NCBI GenBank assembly: GCA_029204045.2
Contig: CM055073.1
Location: 26,689,818-26,753,817, forward strand
DNA from: Tillandsia leiboldiana
Lineage: Eukaryota; Streptophyta; Magnoliopsida; Poales; Bromeliaceae
Length of the DNA: 64,000 nt
Direction: 5' to 3'
A program made the translations under genes and the position numbers. This document shows positions 10,873 through 21,929 of this stretch, in pieces (position 1 is the first letter of the stretch; each line of letters starts with the position of its first letter). The notes below the pieces were generated by a model that saw nothing but the letters and a program-made list of their open reading frames with translations, was not told the origin of the DNA and ran no database searches.

Positions 10873-11360
10873 TAGGACTAAATCTCTAACCCGGCTATAG
10901 CATTTTGGATGGTAGCAAAATCCAAGAGGAACATGAGAGTTAAGCGTGCTAGAGCTAGAGTAGTTCTAGGATGGGTGACCCCCTGGGAAGTGGGGCGTCA
11001 CAGTTGGTATCAGAGCCATTCACCAGCCGGAAATGTGAGATGAGTCTCGGCTGAGCCAGGGTTATATAGCGGGTAGAGCGAGGCTCCCCGGCTAATGACC
11101 GTTGTGAGTGGAGTGCAGCTCCTCACAAGGTCGGCTAAGGCTAGCGAGACGAGTCTCACATCGCCTGGTGCTTGTGAGTGTGCTTGAGCCTGACGTGGAC
11201 GTCAGGGCTTAAAGGGGGGAAGAATGTGACACCCCCGGAATTTGGATTAGTCCTCTATATAAAATGATATAATAGGACTAAATCTCTAACCCGGCTATAG
11301 CATTTTGGGTTGTGGTTTGGACCCAACGAGTTATTATTGCTAGTGGGTCGGGTCGTTACA
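10825..11360 (+). mobile_element. Cassandra-like TRIM with 5S rRNA sequence in its LTR
   Basis: 536 bases with an exact TSD CAACT (10820-10824 and 11361-11365). The 5' LTR (10825-11002) and 3' LTR (11225-11360) both begin TGTGACACCCCCGG and share about 85 bases. A PBS for initiator tRNA-Met (tggtatcagagcc, 11005-11017) and a PPT (aaaggggggaagaa, ending 11224) are in place. There is no coding capacity. The second half of the 5' LTR matches the 3' part of plant 5S rRNA. The 3' LTR has a different second half ending gggtcgttaca and lacks the 5S part, so the two LTRs are not a simple pair. Inserted in the sense orientation into ORF2. Confidence 0.88.
10930..10991 (+). repeat. 5S rRNA-derived segment inside the TRIM 5' LTR
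   Basis: Includes agttaagcgtgct (box A region), aggatggg (intermediate element) and gtgaccccctgggaag (box C region), in the order and near the spacing of the 5S internal control region. The first half of 5S rRNA is missing, so this is not a functional 5S gene. It identifies the TRIM as Cassandra-type. Confidence 0.85.
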
Positions 11361-12011
11361 CAACTGCACCGAGTACATCGCATGGACCAACATCACATGA
11401 TGATGATGATGATTCAAATGAGGATGAGTGATTTCTTTTCCTTCTTGTTTTTGGTTTTCATTTTTTTTTTCTCTTTGAGGTGAACAAGAACTCTTATGGG
11501 TATGTAACTAAGAACTTATCCTTCTAGTATGTTTCTCTTTGTCTATATTAACTGTTTGACAATTTGTGACAAAAAGGGGGAGAACAGAAATGGGATGGAG
11601 AACAGAAATGAGATGGACGTATCATAAAAAGGAGAGAACAGAGATGCTCAAGATAGGGGGAGATAAAGAAAAGATTGAGAACAAGACACAAAACAAAAGA
11701 GCCGGAAAAACAAAAGAACCAAAGGAAGACGAATCAAATGTAGGATTTTAATTTCTAACAACTAACGTTTGATTTTGTTTGGAGTTTTGTTTTGCAGGAA
11801 CTACATCACTTTAAGACTCCAAGTCCTAAGTCATAGATTATGTTCTAGGACTGTTTGGTTCAAATGTAATTTGTATTTATTGGATCTTTCACGCAAAGAA
11901 AATCAATGTTTTGGTGATAACATTGAATTTTGACTTTTTGGTTTAAGATGAGTGACTTGAGCGTTTTTTTTTATTTTTGGGTTTTGTCACGAAATTGCCA
12001 AAGGGGGAGAT
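11361..12011 (+). promoter_or_regulatory. ORF2 tail and multiple polypurine tracts before the 3' LTR
   Basis: After the remnant of ORF2 (to 11431) comes noncoding DNA with three purine tracts: aaaaagggggagaa near 11571, ataggggga near 11654, and aaagggggaga (about 12000-12010) next to the 3' LTR. Repeated PPT-like motifs upstream of the 3' LTR are a described hallmark of Sireviruses. The last one is the functional candidate for plus-strand priming. Confidence 0.75.
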
Positions 12012-13194
12012 TGTTACGGCTTTTTGTGTTGACATATTTCGTGAGTCAAGTCAGTGAGTTGAGTCAGAGTCTTAAAGGGATCAAATTGTCAAATCAGCCT
12101 TCGAAGACTCATTGAAGATTCAACATGAGCCCAAGTCAACTCTCAGGTATGATTAATTAAATCATGGTGATTTAAGTTCATTTATAATCATTGGAATCAG
12201 GAAATTATTGAAACTCGGTTTAGACTTGGTTTTAGGAACTTGGTTTTAACTTACAACCTTTCTTAAGTTTGGATTCCGATACTAGGTTTGATTTGGATAA
12301 AGCTTATCTTGGAAAAATCAGTTTTTACATTGCGTACCGGAACCACACTTTAAGTTCCTCAAACCCGACACAGAATTTTCTGGAAATTTGCATTGCGTAC
12401 CGGAACACAGACTCGCGTACCGGAACACAATAGAAAAATCTGTGTTTTGCACCATTGCGTACCGGAACACGTTATTTGGTACCGGTACACAATGCCTTCT
12501 CGGGATAAAATCTCTAAACCGACTTTTATCTTTTTCCAAGGGTTATAAATAGACACTTAGGGTTTCTCGATACTTACCGATCAATTCAGAAACACTCGAG
12601 AGCAACCCTAGAGGCTGGTTTTTATCGTTCTTCTCTTTCGCCTCTTTTAGGTCAATTCGACGGTTCTTCCAAGATCTATCTTTTGTCGAATTGATCTAGT
12701 CTTTGCTTAGATATTCCTTCTACGGTTCTTTAATTATAATCTAAGCAAAGGATCACCATCAAAACCAATATTTCTATCGGCTAAGTTTGTGTCGTGGATT
12801 CGACGTGGCATCGTGGATTCGATGTGTTGAAGGCGTTTCGTGGATTCGAAACGTGTGCTCGTGGATTCGAGTGGCGTTCGTGGATTCAAACGTGTGCAGT
12901 GGACGTGCAATCGGTGGAGCGCAAGGTCCGAAGAAGTTGAAGGAGGGGTTGAGTCCGTGGAGTCGGTAATCATCTTGTTATTCTTCTTTTCTTATTGGAT
13001 TGTTATTGCGTGTTGGTCCCGTGGTTTTTCTCCTGGATTGGAGTTTCCACGTATATCTCGGTGTGCTATTTTTATTTTCCGCATTGGTTTTTATTTTGCA
13101 CTGAGATTTGGTTTTATAAGTATTACACCTATTCACCCCCCCTCTAGTTGTTTGATAGTACCTATTTAGATCTTTGGGGATCCAAAAACCAACA
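12012..13194 (+). repeat. 3' LTR of the Sirevirus derivative
   Basis: 1183 bases, the same start, end, TATA box (about 12543) and microrepeats as the 5' LTR, with about 20 scattered substitutions by eye. Followed by TSD AACTA. Confidence 0.93.
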
Positions 13195-13238
13195 AACTAA
13201 GAAAATAAAAAGAGGACAGGAAAAGTCATGATACTACA
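13195..13238 (-). mobile_element. right end of solo LTR family B
   Basis: After the Sirevirus TSD the interrupted family-B LTR resumes for 39 bases and ends ATACTACA. It is followed by its own imperfect TSD ccggc. Confidence 0.65.
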
Positions 13239-13358
13239 CCGGCCGAGCGAATCCCTCCTTGGCCCAATCGCTTGATCCATTGGCACGCGGCGCATCACAT
13301 TCGAGAGGGTCAACCACACCACGGGGTCGATCGACGACCGACATTTTCGGCCCCAACA
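13239..13358 (+). repeat. LTR family A, right part
   Basis: Aligns with the last 120 bases of the intact family-A LTRs (gagcg-atccctccttggccc, acgcggcgcatcaca, ending ggccccaaca). Together with 1664-2525 it makes one broken LTR. Confidence 0.75.
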
Positions 13359-13439
13359 CACTAATAAAGCATTGTGACCTCACTGGGATCGAGGCAAGCC
13401 GGTGATGAATTCTATAGTAATATGTTTCCACTTCCACAC

Positions 13440-14515
13440 TTGAACTGTAAGTGGCTGTAGCTTTCCTGTTGGTCGCTAATGCTCAGCTTTCACCTATTGG
13501 CACACCAGGCACTGAGCTATATGCTTTGCCACGTCAGCTTTCATCCCAGGCCACCAAAACTGTTGATTCATTTTCTTGTACATTTTTGTTCTGCTGGGAT
13601 GCACTATGTATAGGGATCTATGTACATCAGAAAGAATCTCGTTCCTCATATCATCATCCTTCGAAACGCACCAACGGCCCCGAAATTGGATAGAGCCGTC
13701 GGCGTGCAGCTGGTAGTCGTCGGCCTGTCCCCGAGTGATATCCTCACGAATCCTCAGAAAATAGGGATCCGACTACTGTCCCTCCTTTATGCGATCTAAT
13801 AAAGTGGGTTGCACCACCATCGCTAAAAGACAAACAGTCGATCCTGCTAGGACAACCTCAAGATCAAACCTCTAAAACTCCTCCACCAAGCGATCCTGTT
13901 CGGTGATCATCATGAGCTCCGCTGAAACATGTTTCTGGCTCAGCGCGTCAGCTACCACATTCGCCCGACCAGGGTGGTACTGAATGGTCAGATTGTAATC
14001 CTTCATAAGCTCAAGCCATCTCCTTTGCCTTAAGTTTAAATCTTTCTGGGTAAAGAGATATTTAAAACTCTGATGATCAGTAAAAACCTCGCAGTGGACG
14101 CCGTAGAGATAATGCCTCAACAGCTTGAGAGCAAAAACCACTGCTGCAAGCTCTAGATCGTGTGTGGAGTAGTTTTTGTCATAAGGCTTCAACTGTAGCG
14201 ATGCGTAAGCGATAATCTTGTCATGCTGCATCAGGACACACCCCAGACCAATCCATAAAACATCGCAATAAACGACATAGTTCTCGCCTAGGATCGGCAG
14301 AGTCAAGACTGGTGCCGCAGTGAGCCGATGCTTCAGCTCGTCGAAACTGACTTGGCACTCGGGAGACCAAATAAATTTCTCGCCATTCCTTGTCAAATGG
14401 TTCATTGGGGCGGCAATTTTGGAGAATCCCTCGACAAAGCGTCTGTAATACCCCGCAAGACCAAGAAAACGGCGAATATCCGCCACTGAAATCGAGCTGG
14501 CTCGCGAACAACAGT
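13440..14515 (-). pseudogene. Ty3/gypsy pol fragment (RT end, RNase H, integrase zinc finger)
   Basis: Read on the minus strand from 14515. The frame to 13872 carries the end of RT (FLGLAGYYRRFVEGFS), the RNase H-like domain (YCD, HDLELAA, TDHQSFKYLF with the acidic residues kept) and the linker YHPGRANVVADALSQK. Further down (about 13690-13444) in another frame is the integrase H2C2 region (HPSRTKMYKKM, FWWPGMKADV, CLVCQ). The RT core, the remaining integrase and the LTRs are missing, and the frame is broken between the two parts. It is a decayed internal fragment of a gypsy element. Confidence 0.85.
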
Positions 14516-15824
<1,309 letters not shown>

Positions 15825-15825
15825 G

Positions 15826-16102
15826 AGGGACGAGGCCATATATAGGCCCACAGGGGCCATGGCCCCCCCAGAAATTTTAAAATTATATTATTTTATGGGC
15901 CAAGTTATCTGAAATATTATTTTGTATTTAAAAATCTATATTATTTTGTGGGCCAAGTTAACTTGAAATACAATGAAGGCCCGCTGGCTCGCTCCCTGCT
16001 GTGCCCCTGCTGGCCCGCTCCCTGCTGCAACCCTCCTAGCACGTGGGTGCACCAGCCAACAGCAACAGGCAACAGGTAGCCTAAAGGTCTCTCTCGCCTC
16101 TC

Positions 16103-16152
<50 letters not shown>

Positions 16153-16844
16153 CTGCTCAGCGCCCCTCTCGCCTAGGCAAGTATTTTTATTAATTTTTTT
16201 TTTGTTGTTCCTCTTGATTTTTTTTAAAAAAAAAATTATTATGATATTTTGAACTTAATATCAAAACTCAAATAATTTTTTTATTTTTTTAATTAATATT
16301 TTTTATAGTTTTTTTATCACTGTTAAATATTGATATTTGATAGTTAATAGTTGATAAAAATAGAATGAATGAATGATAGTTATTGTCTTGTTGGATGAAA
16401 AAAATTTCACTTTAATTATGTTTTTAGTTTTTTTTTAATTATAAATATATTATTTTATCTAATGAATATTTAATTGTTGAAACTTGATTTGAATCATTTG
16501 ATGCAGCAATAAACTTGTTTGATGAGTATGACAGTTCGTCGCTGATACTAGCAATCGCCAATCGGTAGCTGCCTAGCCGGCGAGCACAAATTCTTCGTAC
16601 GACTAGCCAAGGTCAAAAATTCTTTCAAGTCCTCATATTTTTTTTTATATTATTTAAAAATATTTGTATTATTATTACTGTTGTAGACTTGTAGTGTAAT
16701 TACTAATTAGTGTTGTAGTCTTTTGAACTTATTAGTGTGCTATGATTTTTTACATAATTCTACATGATTTTCAAATTATACTAAATTTTAATACTTGATT
16801 TCTTGACATAATTTTTTTTAGATCTCTAGACCATTATTATTTTA
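15826..16844 (+). other. hAT 5' leader with (CT)n tract
   Basis: Subterminal DNA includes a block ggccatggcccccccag near the end, a GC-rich stretch (15975-16080), a pure CT tract (about 16107-16150) and then AT-rich DNA. No ORF of note. An intron may lie here, because a ttttttttag acceptor-like sequence (about 16813-16821) precedes the transposase ATG by about 24 bases. Confidence 0.6.
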
Positions 16845-17913
16845 ATGGGAAAGACAACTACACTCGATTCTTTTTTAAAAAGAAAAAATATTGAAAAATC
16901 AGAAGTTAATGAACAAGAAGTTACTTATAGAGATGAAGCTTCGGATTCCCAAAGTTGTCGTTTGAAATATCCAAGAATAGAAATTAAAGAGGCTGATGTG
17001 TCACGCCCCAGGTGTAAACCAGAACCCGGGCCCGTCCACAGATCCGCCGTGCACACGGTATTTTCCGTGTACACGAAGCGCCAGTAACCTGCTCAGATAT
17101 AATAGATATAATAAAAGAGCAATAAAAATAGAGCTGAACTAAAACTAATACATCTCAGACTGAAGCTGGAAATAAAATACAATACATCTGTATATAAATG
17201 ATACATCAGTCTCTCCCAGCTCACAAAATATATACAACCTGCTGGCAGAAGCCAGTCCCAAAAGTAAAGGTACTACCGTCTGAGAAAACATGGGTGCACC
17301 AACAGTCCAGCTAACATGCTCATCCTGCCTCAAGATCTATCTACTCAGCCGTCCTCTCTCCTCGACCCGCCACTGTAAGCCCAGTAGCACCCGCAGAAGA
17401 CACTGCAAAACAAGGGAGAAGAAAAAGAGGAAAGAAGAATGGGGGTGAGACTACTAGTAAACCAGTAGCCTCCCCTAGTGGGTAAAACCTCAACTCTGAC
17501 ACGCCCACTAGGTCTACGAGAGGCAAAAGGAATAAAGGTGGTATGATATGAAGATGCTCCTGATAAAAGGCTACCACTAGAATGCCTCTAACTACTGAGC
17601 TACAAGAACAGTTGAATGTATGCATCAGAATACAAATGCCTGCCTGAATAAACCCAATCCTACCACCAGTAAACACTGGTACTGCCTGCTGTGCCTGCCA
17701 AATCGGGTATGCTGGCCAATGCATAACACCGATAGGGAATGGGAGTCTCAAGGACTCGAAGCCTGTCTGCCGCGCACTCCGGAGTGGCACTCGAGGGGAG
17801 CGACCCACACGAGTAAAGTATCTCAGTATCCAGTAACATCAGTATCATAAATCAGCAGGACTGGATCATGACTCTGATCAAAGTGGGAAAACCCATCCAC
17901 TAAAGAAAGACCC

Positions 17914-19307
17914 TGTTACGGCATTTTGGTGTTGGCATATTTCGTGAGTCAAGTCAGTGAGTTGAGTCGGAGTCTTAAAGGGATCAAATTGTCAATCAGC
18001 AATCAAAGACATAGAAAAAATTCAACAAGAGCTCAAGTTGACACTCAGTGTCTTGAGTCTTGAAGATTGAAGTTGAAGAATTGTGGATCAGTTACATCAA
18101 TCTCAAGAAGAAAGTATTCAAAAGGATCAGGTATGGTTAACTAAATAATTTTGGTGATCTGAATACTTTCTTATAGTGTAGAAACACTTGGATGAATTTT
18201 TAATTGCATAAAAATTAAAAACTGGACATGGGACATGTTCAGGATCCGGATCAGACAGTCCAATCCGGATCCCGAAGGGTGCTTGTTCATTGGCAAATCC
18301 GATCCGGATCAAAGGTCATTTCGATCCGGATCCCGAACATGGGTTTTTGCTGGAATACATGAACGATCCGGATCGGGCATTTCAATCCGGATCCCGAACC
18401 CTGTTTTTACTGGAATAGCCTGACTCGTTACGACGATCCGGATCACAGTTAATCCGATCCGGATCGCCGTCCTGAAAATTTTCAGATAAGGTAAGTTTTT
18501 GATTCTTATCTCTTTCCAAAGGTTTCTAAACTATAAATAGACATTTAGGGTTTCTCAAAAACGTGGGGAGCACGGCCGATCAATTGATAAAACACTTGAG
18601 AGCAACCCTAGAGGCTAGGTTTTTATCGTTCTTCTTTATAGCCTCTTTTAGGTCAATTCGACGGTTCTTTCAAGAACATATCTTTTGTCGAATTGATCTA
18701 ATCTTTTCTTAGAGATTTTTCCCATGGATCTTCATTGATAATCTAAGCAAAGGATCACCATCGAAGCCAATATTCTTACCGGCTGAGTTTGCGTCGTGGA
18801 TTCGACGTGGCATCGTGGATTCGGTGTGCTAAAGGCGTTTCGTGGATTCGAAACGTGTGCTCGTGGATTCGAGTGGCGTTCGTGGATTCGAACGTGTGCA
18901 GTGGACGTGCAATCGTTGGAGCGCAAGGTCCGAAGAAGTTGAAGGAGGGGTTAAATCCGTGGAGACGGTAATCATCTTGTTATTCTTCTTTTCTTAGTGG
19001 ATTGTTATTGCGTGGACATCCAATCGGTGAGCGCAAGGTCCGAAGAAGCTGAAGGAGGGGTTTGAGTCCGTGGAGTCGGTAATCACCTTGTTATTCTTCT
19101 ATTCTTAGTGGATTGTTATTGCGTGTTGGTCCCGTGGTTTTTCTCCTGGATTGGAGTTTCCACGTATATCTCGGTGTGCTGTTTTTATTTTCCGCATTGG
19201 TTTTTATTTTGCACTGAGATTTGGTTTTATAAGTATTACACCTATTCAACCCCCCTCTAGTTGTTTGATAGTACCTATTTAGATCCTTGGGGATCCAAAA
19301 ACCGACA
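17914..19307 (+). mobile_element. Sirevirus-type solo LTR nested in the Tekay LTR
   Basis: 1394 bases, TGTTACGGC to CCGACA, with exact TSD GACCC (17909-17913 and 19308-19312). It is related to the LTRs at 4571 and 12012: same ends, TATA leader (ctataaatagacat near 18533) and cgtggattcga repeats. Its U3 microrepeats are gatccgg instead of taccgg. It contains an internal tandem duplication of about 112 bases (units about 18901-19011 and 19012-19123). Confidence 0.9.
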
Positions 19308-21616
19308 GACCCGATCTCAACCTGATGCAAGATAAACAAATAGTGGAAAACTCCATCCACTAGAGACCTGATACCCAATCTGATGCATAAGCTACCTCCG
19401 GTCAACCGCCCAAGGTCCGCGGTTGCCGCAATACCCTGCCACCAAGCCTGCCTGTCCCAAAACCCAAGATCCTGACTACACTATCCCCAAACCCCCTGCT
19501 CGCGCACGAGCTACAAATACCCTGAGCCTCAAGGGAAAGGAGAATGGAATAATAAAAAGGTTTCTCCTATGTCAATTCCAGCATGATAGTGTAGCAGAAA
19601 AAGGTGGCCTATCTAGGTGACCATACAAGCATGCAAATGTCCCAAGATGATATAAAATAAACAGATGTTGATATCCTTTATAATGTCAGAGCATGTAGAG
19701 AACAGTATGAGAATAGTAAATATGAGATAGCCTGTGCCTGCCTATGCCACATACCCAAAACCCGCAAATCATTGATTAGCCTTATCCTTTAACATGATGC
19801 TACTGCTCTACAACCATAAGCCCCAATCAAGTAAGTTCTAACAATATCTGTTTAATCACAATAAGCCTGCCATTGCCACACATAAAGTGCATTTTACCTT
19901 TTAATCAAAGAAGCTACCCAAATGCCTAGAGGGTAATCAGATGAAGAAGGGTTAACAACAAAACCCATAATAACAATCCTGACCCAGATCCGACATCCGG
20001 TCAACCGCCTACTATCCGCGGTAGCCGCAATACCCCAAAAGCTAGAATCCAAGCCCTAGCTACACTATGCCAATTCCTGCTCAAACCCGAGCAACAAATA
20101 GCCGTCTGCCTAAGGAATATGGGAAGAAGAGACAAAAGGGTTTCGCCTAAGTCCGGTCCCAACATAGAGTGTAGCGATCGACAATGGTCTAACTAAATAT
20201 CCATAAGGTAAGCCTATCTCCTCAAGAAAGAAAGTAGGGAAGTGACAAATAGTGGTTCATCATGTGTATCAAATAATAACTCATCCTGGGTGTAATCATC
20301 ATGCTAAATCACAATCCAACCACACATGTCCATAACCTGCTAATCACCCTCACATGAATCATCCACCTATGCCTGTCCAAAAATCCTCAAGTGGTACCCT
20401 CCCACAAGACGCCTCACAATATCACAATATGAAAGTACATCCCCCCCCCCCCCCCTTATGCAAGGTCAAATGCTAAAACGATGTCCATGAAGCATGTATA
20501 AGTTCCAACATATCAAGTTTCCAATATAATGTTTTTCATATGATAGGCTCACAATTATTTAGTTAAGCATGCATGTCCATTAGGTGACCATTCAACATGT
20601 CCAATAAAAGGGATCACTCTAATATTCCTAGTGGGTATATCAGAAAGGAGGAGTAAAGCAACCACCCACCTGGAATTGCGCAACCCAAGGCTGTCCAATA
20701 TCTCTTTTACACGCCACAAGTCCAAACAGATAAGCCGCCGCGATCACTGCTCACAATTACCCCAAAACATGCAATTAAACATACAATTATCCTCAAAACA
20801 TGCTATTCCAGTAATCAGTCCAGAGTTGAGCCTTTTTCACCTGCGAGTTGTGCACAGAAAATTCCCAAAAATATACCGTCGCGATCCTCGCAACGAGCCG
20901 GTCGAAATGAGTACCTGCACGCTCACATCCGAGTTTCCTACACTGAGATATAAATTCGGCAAGGGGACTACCCCAAAGAACTCTGTACTGTAAATTTCAG
21001 CACCAAATACTGAAAATAATGCCTTTTTCGCCTTTGGAAAAAATCCAAAAAAATCCAGGAAAATTTGAGGATGTTCCTCGTGATGTGTAGATGCAAATTT
21101 CCATTTGAATCACCCCAATCCGATGCCCGGTTGTGGAGATATCGCCGAAAGATCGAACCGCTGTCCAAAACTCAATCACAGCAAATGGTGTCACAGTAAA
21201 CTCAGAAAAACTCCTCAAAAAGCGCGAAATGAGGGGAAACAAGAAATATCAATATTAAATATCTGTCAGTCGCGGTTCCAATGGTGCAAGAATCGCTGGA
21301 AAATGTTGTCGGAGTAAGCCGGGAGAGCTCTCGCATCGAAACACGACGAAAGGGGTACACCGATGAAGGAACGTCGCGCCGCGCCGGGGAAAATGGAAAC
21401 CTCGTAATCCGTGCTGCTGAAAAATCCGAAACTTCACAGGATGCTTCCTCTCTTCTTGGAGAAGATTTCATCTTCTCACCTCTAAGGGAGATGAAGCCTC
21501 AAAAATGGTGAAAACTGCTCTTGAATGACTCTCGGATGGAAAGGAATGGAGAAAACCAGAAAATCATTTCCAATAATTCCCTCTGTGTCCCGCCGAACAG
21601 GAAACACCAAAAACGG

Positions 21617-21929
21617 CCAATCAAATGTCACCACGTGTCCACATAACACAAAACACCAACCTCAACCAATGGAACTGCGCCACGTAGCCCGACCACGACT
21701 GGCCGCGCGCCCAGACGCGCCAGCTGCCCTTCTGCCTGCACAGTTGACCAACCAATAGGAGAATGCCACGTGTCAATGCCACTGTCCGCTGAACCCGGTG
21801 CACGAGATCCTGTGCACCTAACCAATGATATACAGCCATGTGTCCACTTCCGGTGCACCATGAACCGTGAGCCAACCTCAATACTCCGTAGACCAACCGT
21901 CCTGAGCCGACCTATAGGATGATGCCACG
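21617..21929 (-). promoter_or_regulatory. array of CCAAT-N9-CCACG elements (ERSE-I-like) in Tekay LTR 1
   Basis: Three exact copies at 21617-21635, 21666-21684 and 21752-21770. Two more have one mismatch: 21822-21840 (CCATG half) and 21911-21929 (CCTAT half). The spacer is 9 bases in all five although its sequence differs. CCAAT-N9-CCACG is the established ER-stress response element bound by NF-Y with ATF6 in mammals and with bZIP28-type factors in plants. Read on the minus strand, the array sits in the U3 of the LTR. Confidence 0.7.

Larger units (their letters stand above)
4571..13194 (+). mobile_element. Sirevirus-type copia derivative, pol-less, complete with two LTRs
   Basis: Two near-identical LTRs (4571-5752 and 12012-13194, TGTTACGG to CCAACA) flank 6.26 kb of internal DNA. 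The 5-base TSD AACTA (4566-4570 and 13195-13199) is exact. A PBS matching initiator tRNA-Met follows the 5' LTR. Three polypurine stretches of the aaagggggaga type precede the 3' LTR, a known Sirevirus hallmark. I count about 20 differences between the LTRs by eye, so the insertion is fairly recent. It encodes a Gag and a second, env-like/transposon-type ORF. No protease, integrase or RT is present, so it must depend on a partner element. A TRIM is nested at 10825-11360. Confidence 0.92.

Noticed and set aside
10930..10991. A 5S rRNA gene
   Set aside because: Only the 3' half of 5S is present and it sits inside a TRIM LTR with PBS and PPT.
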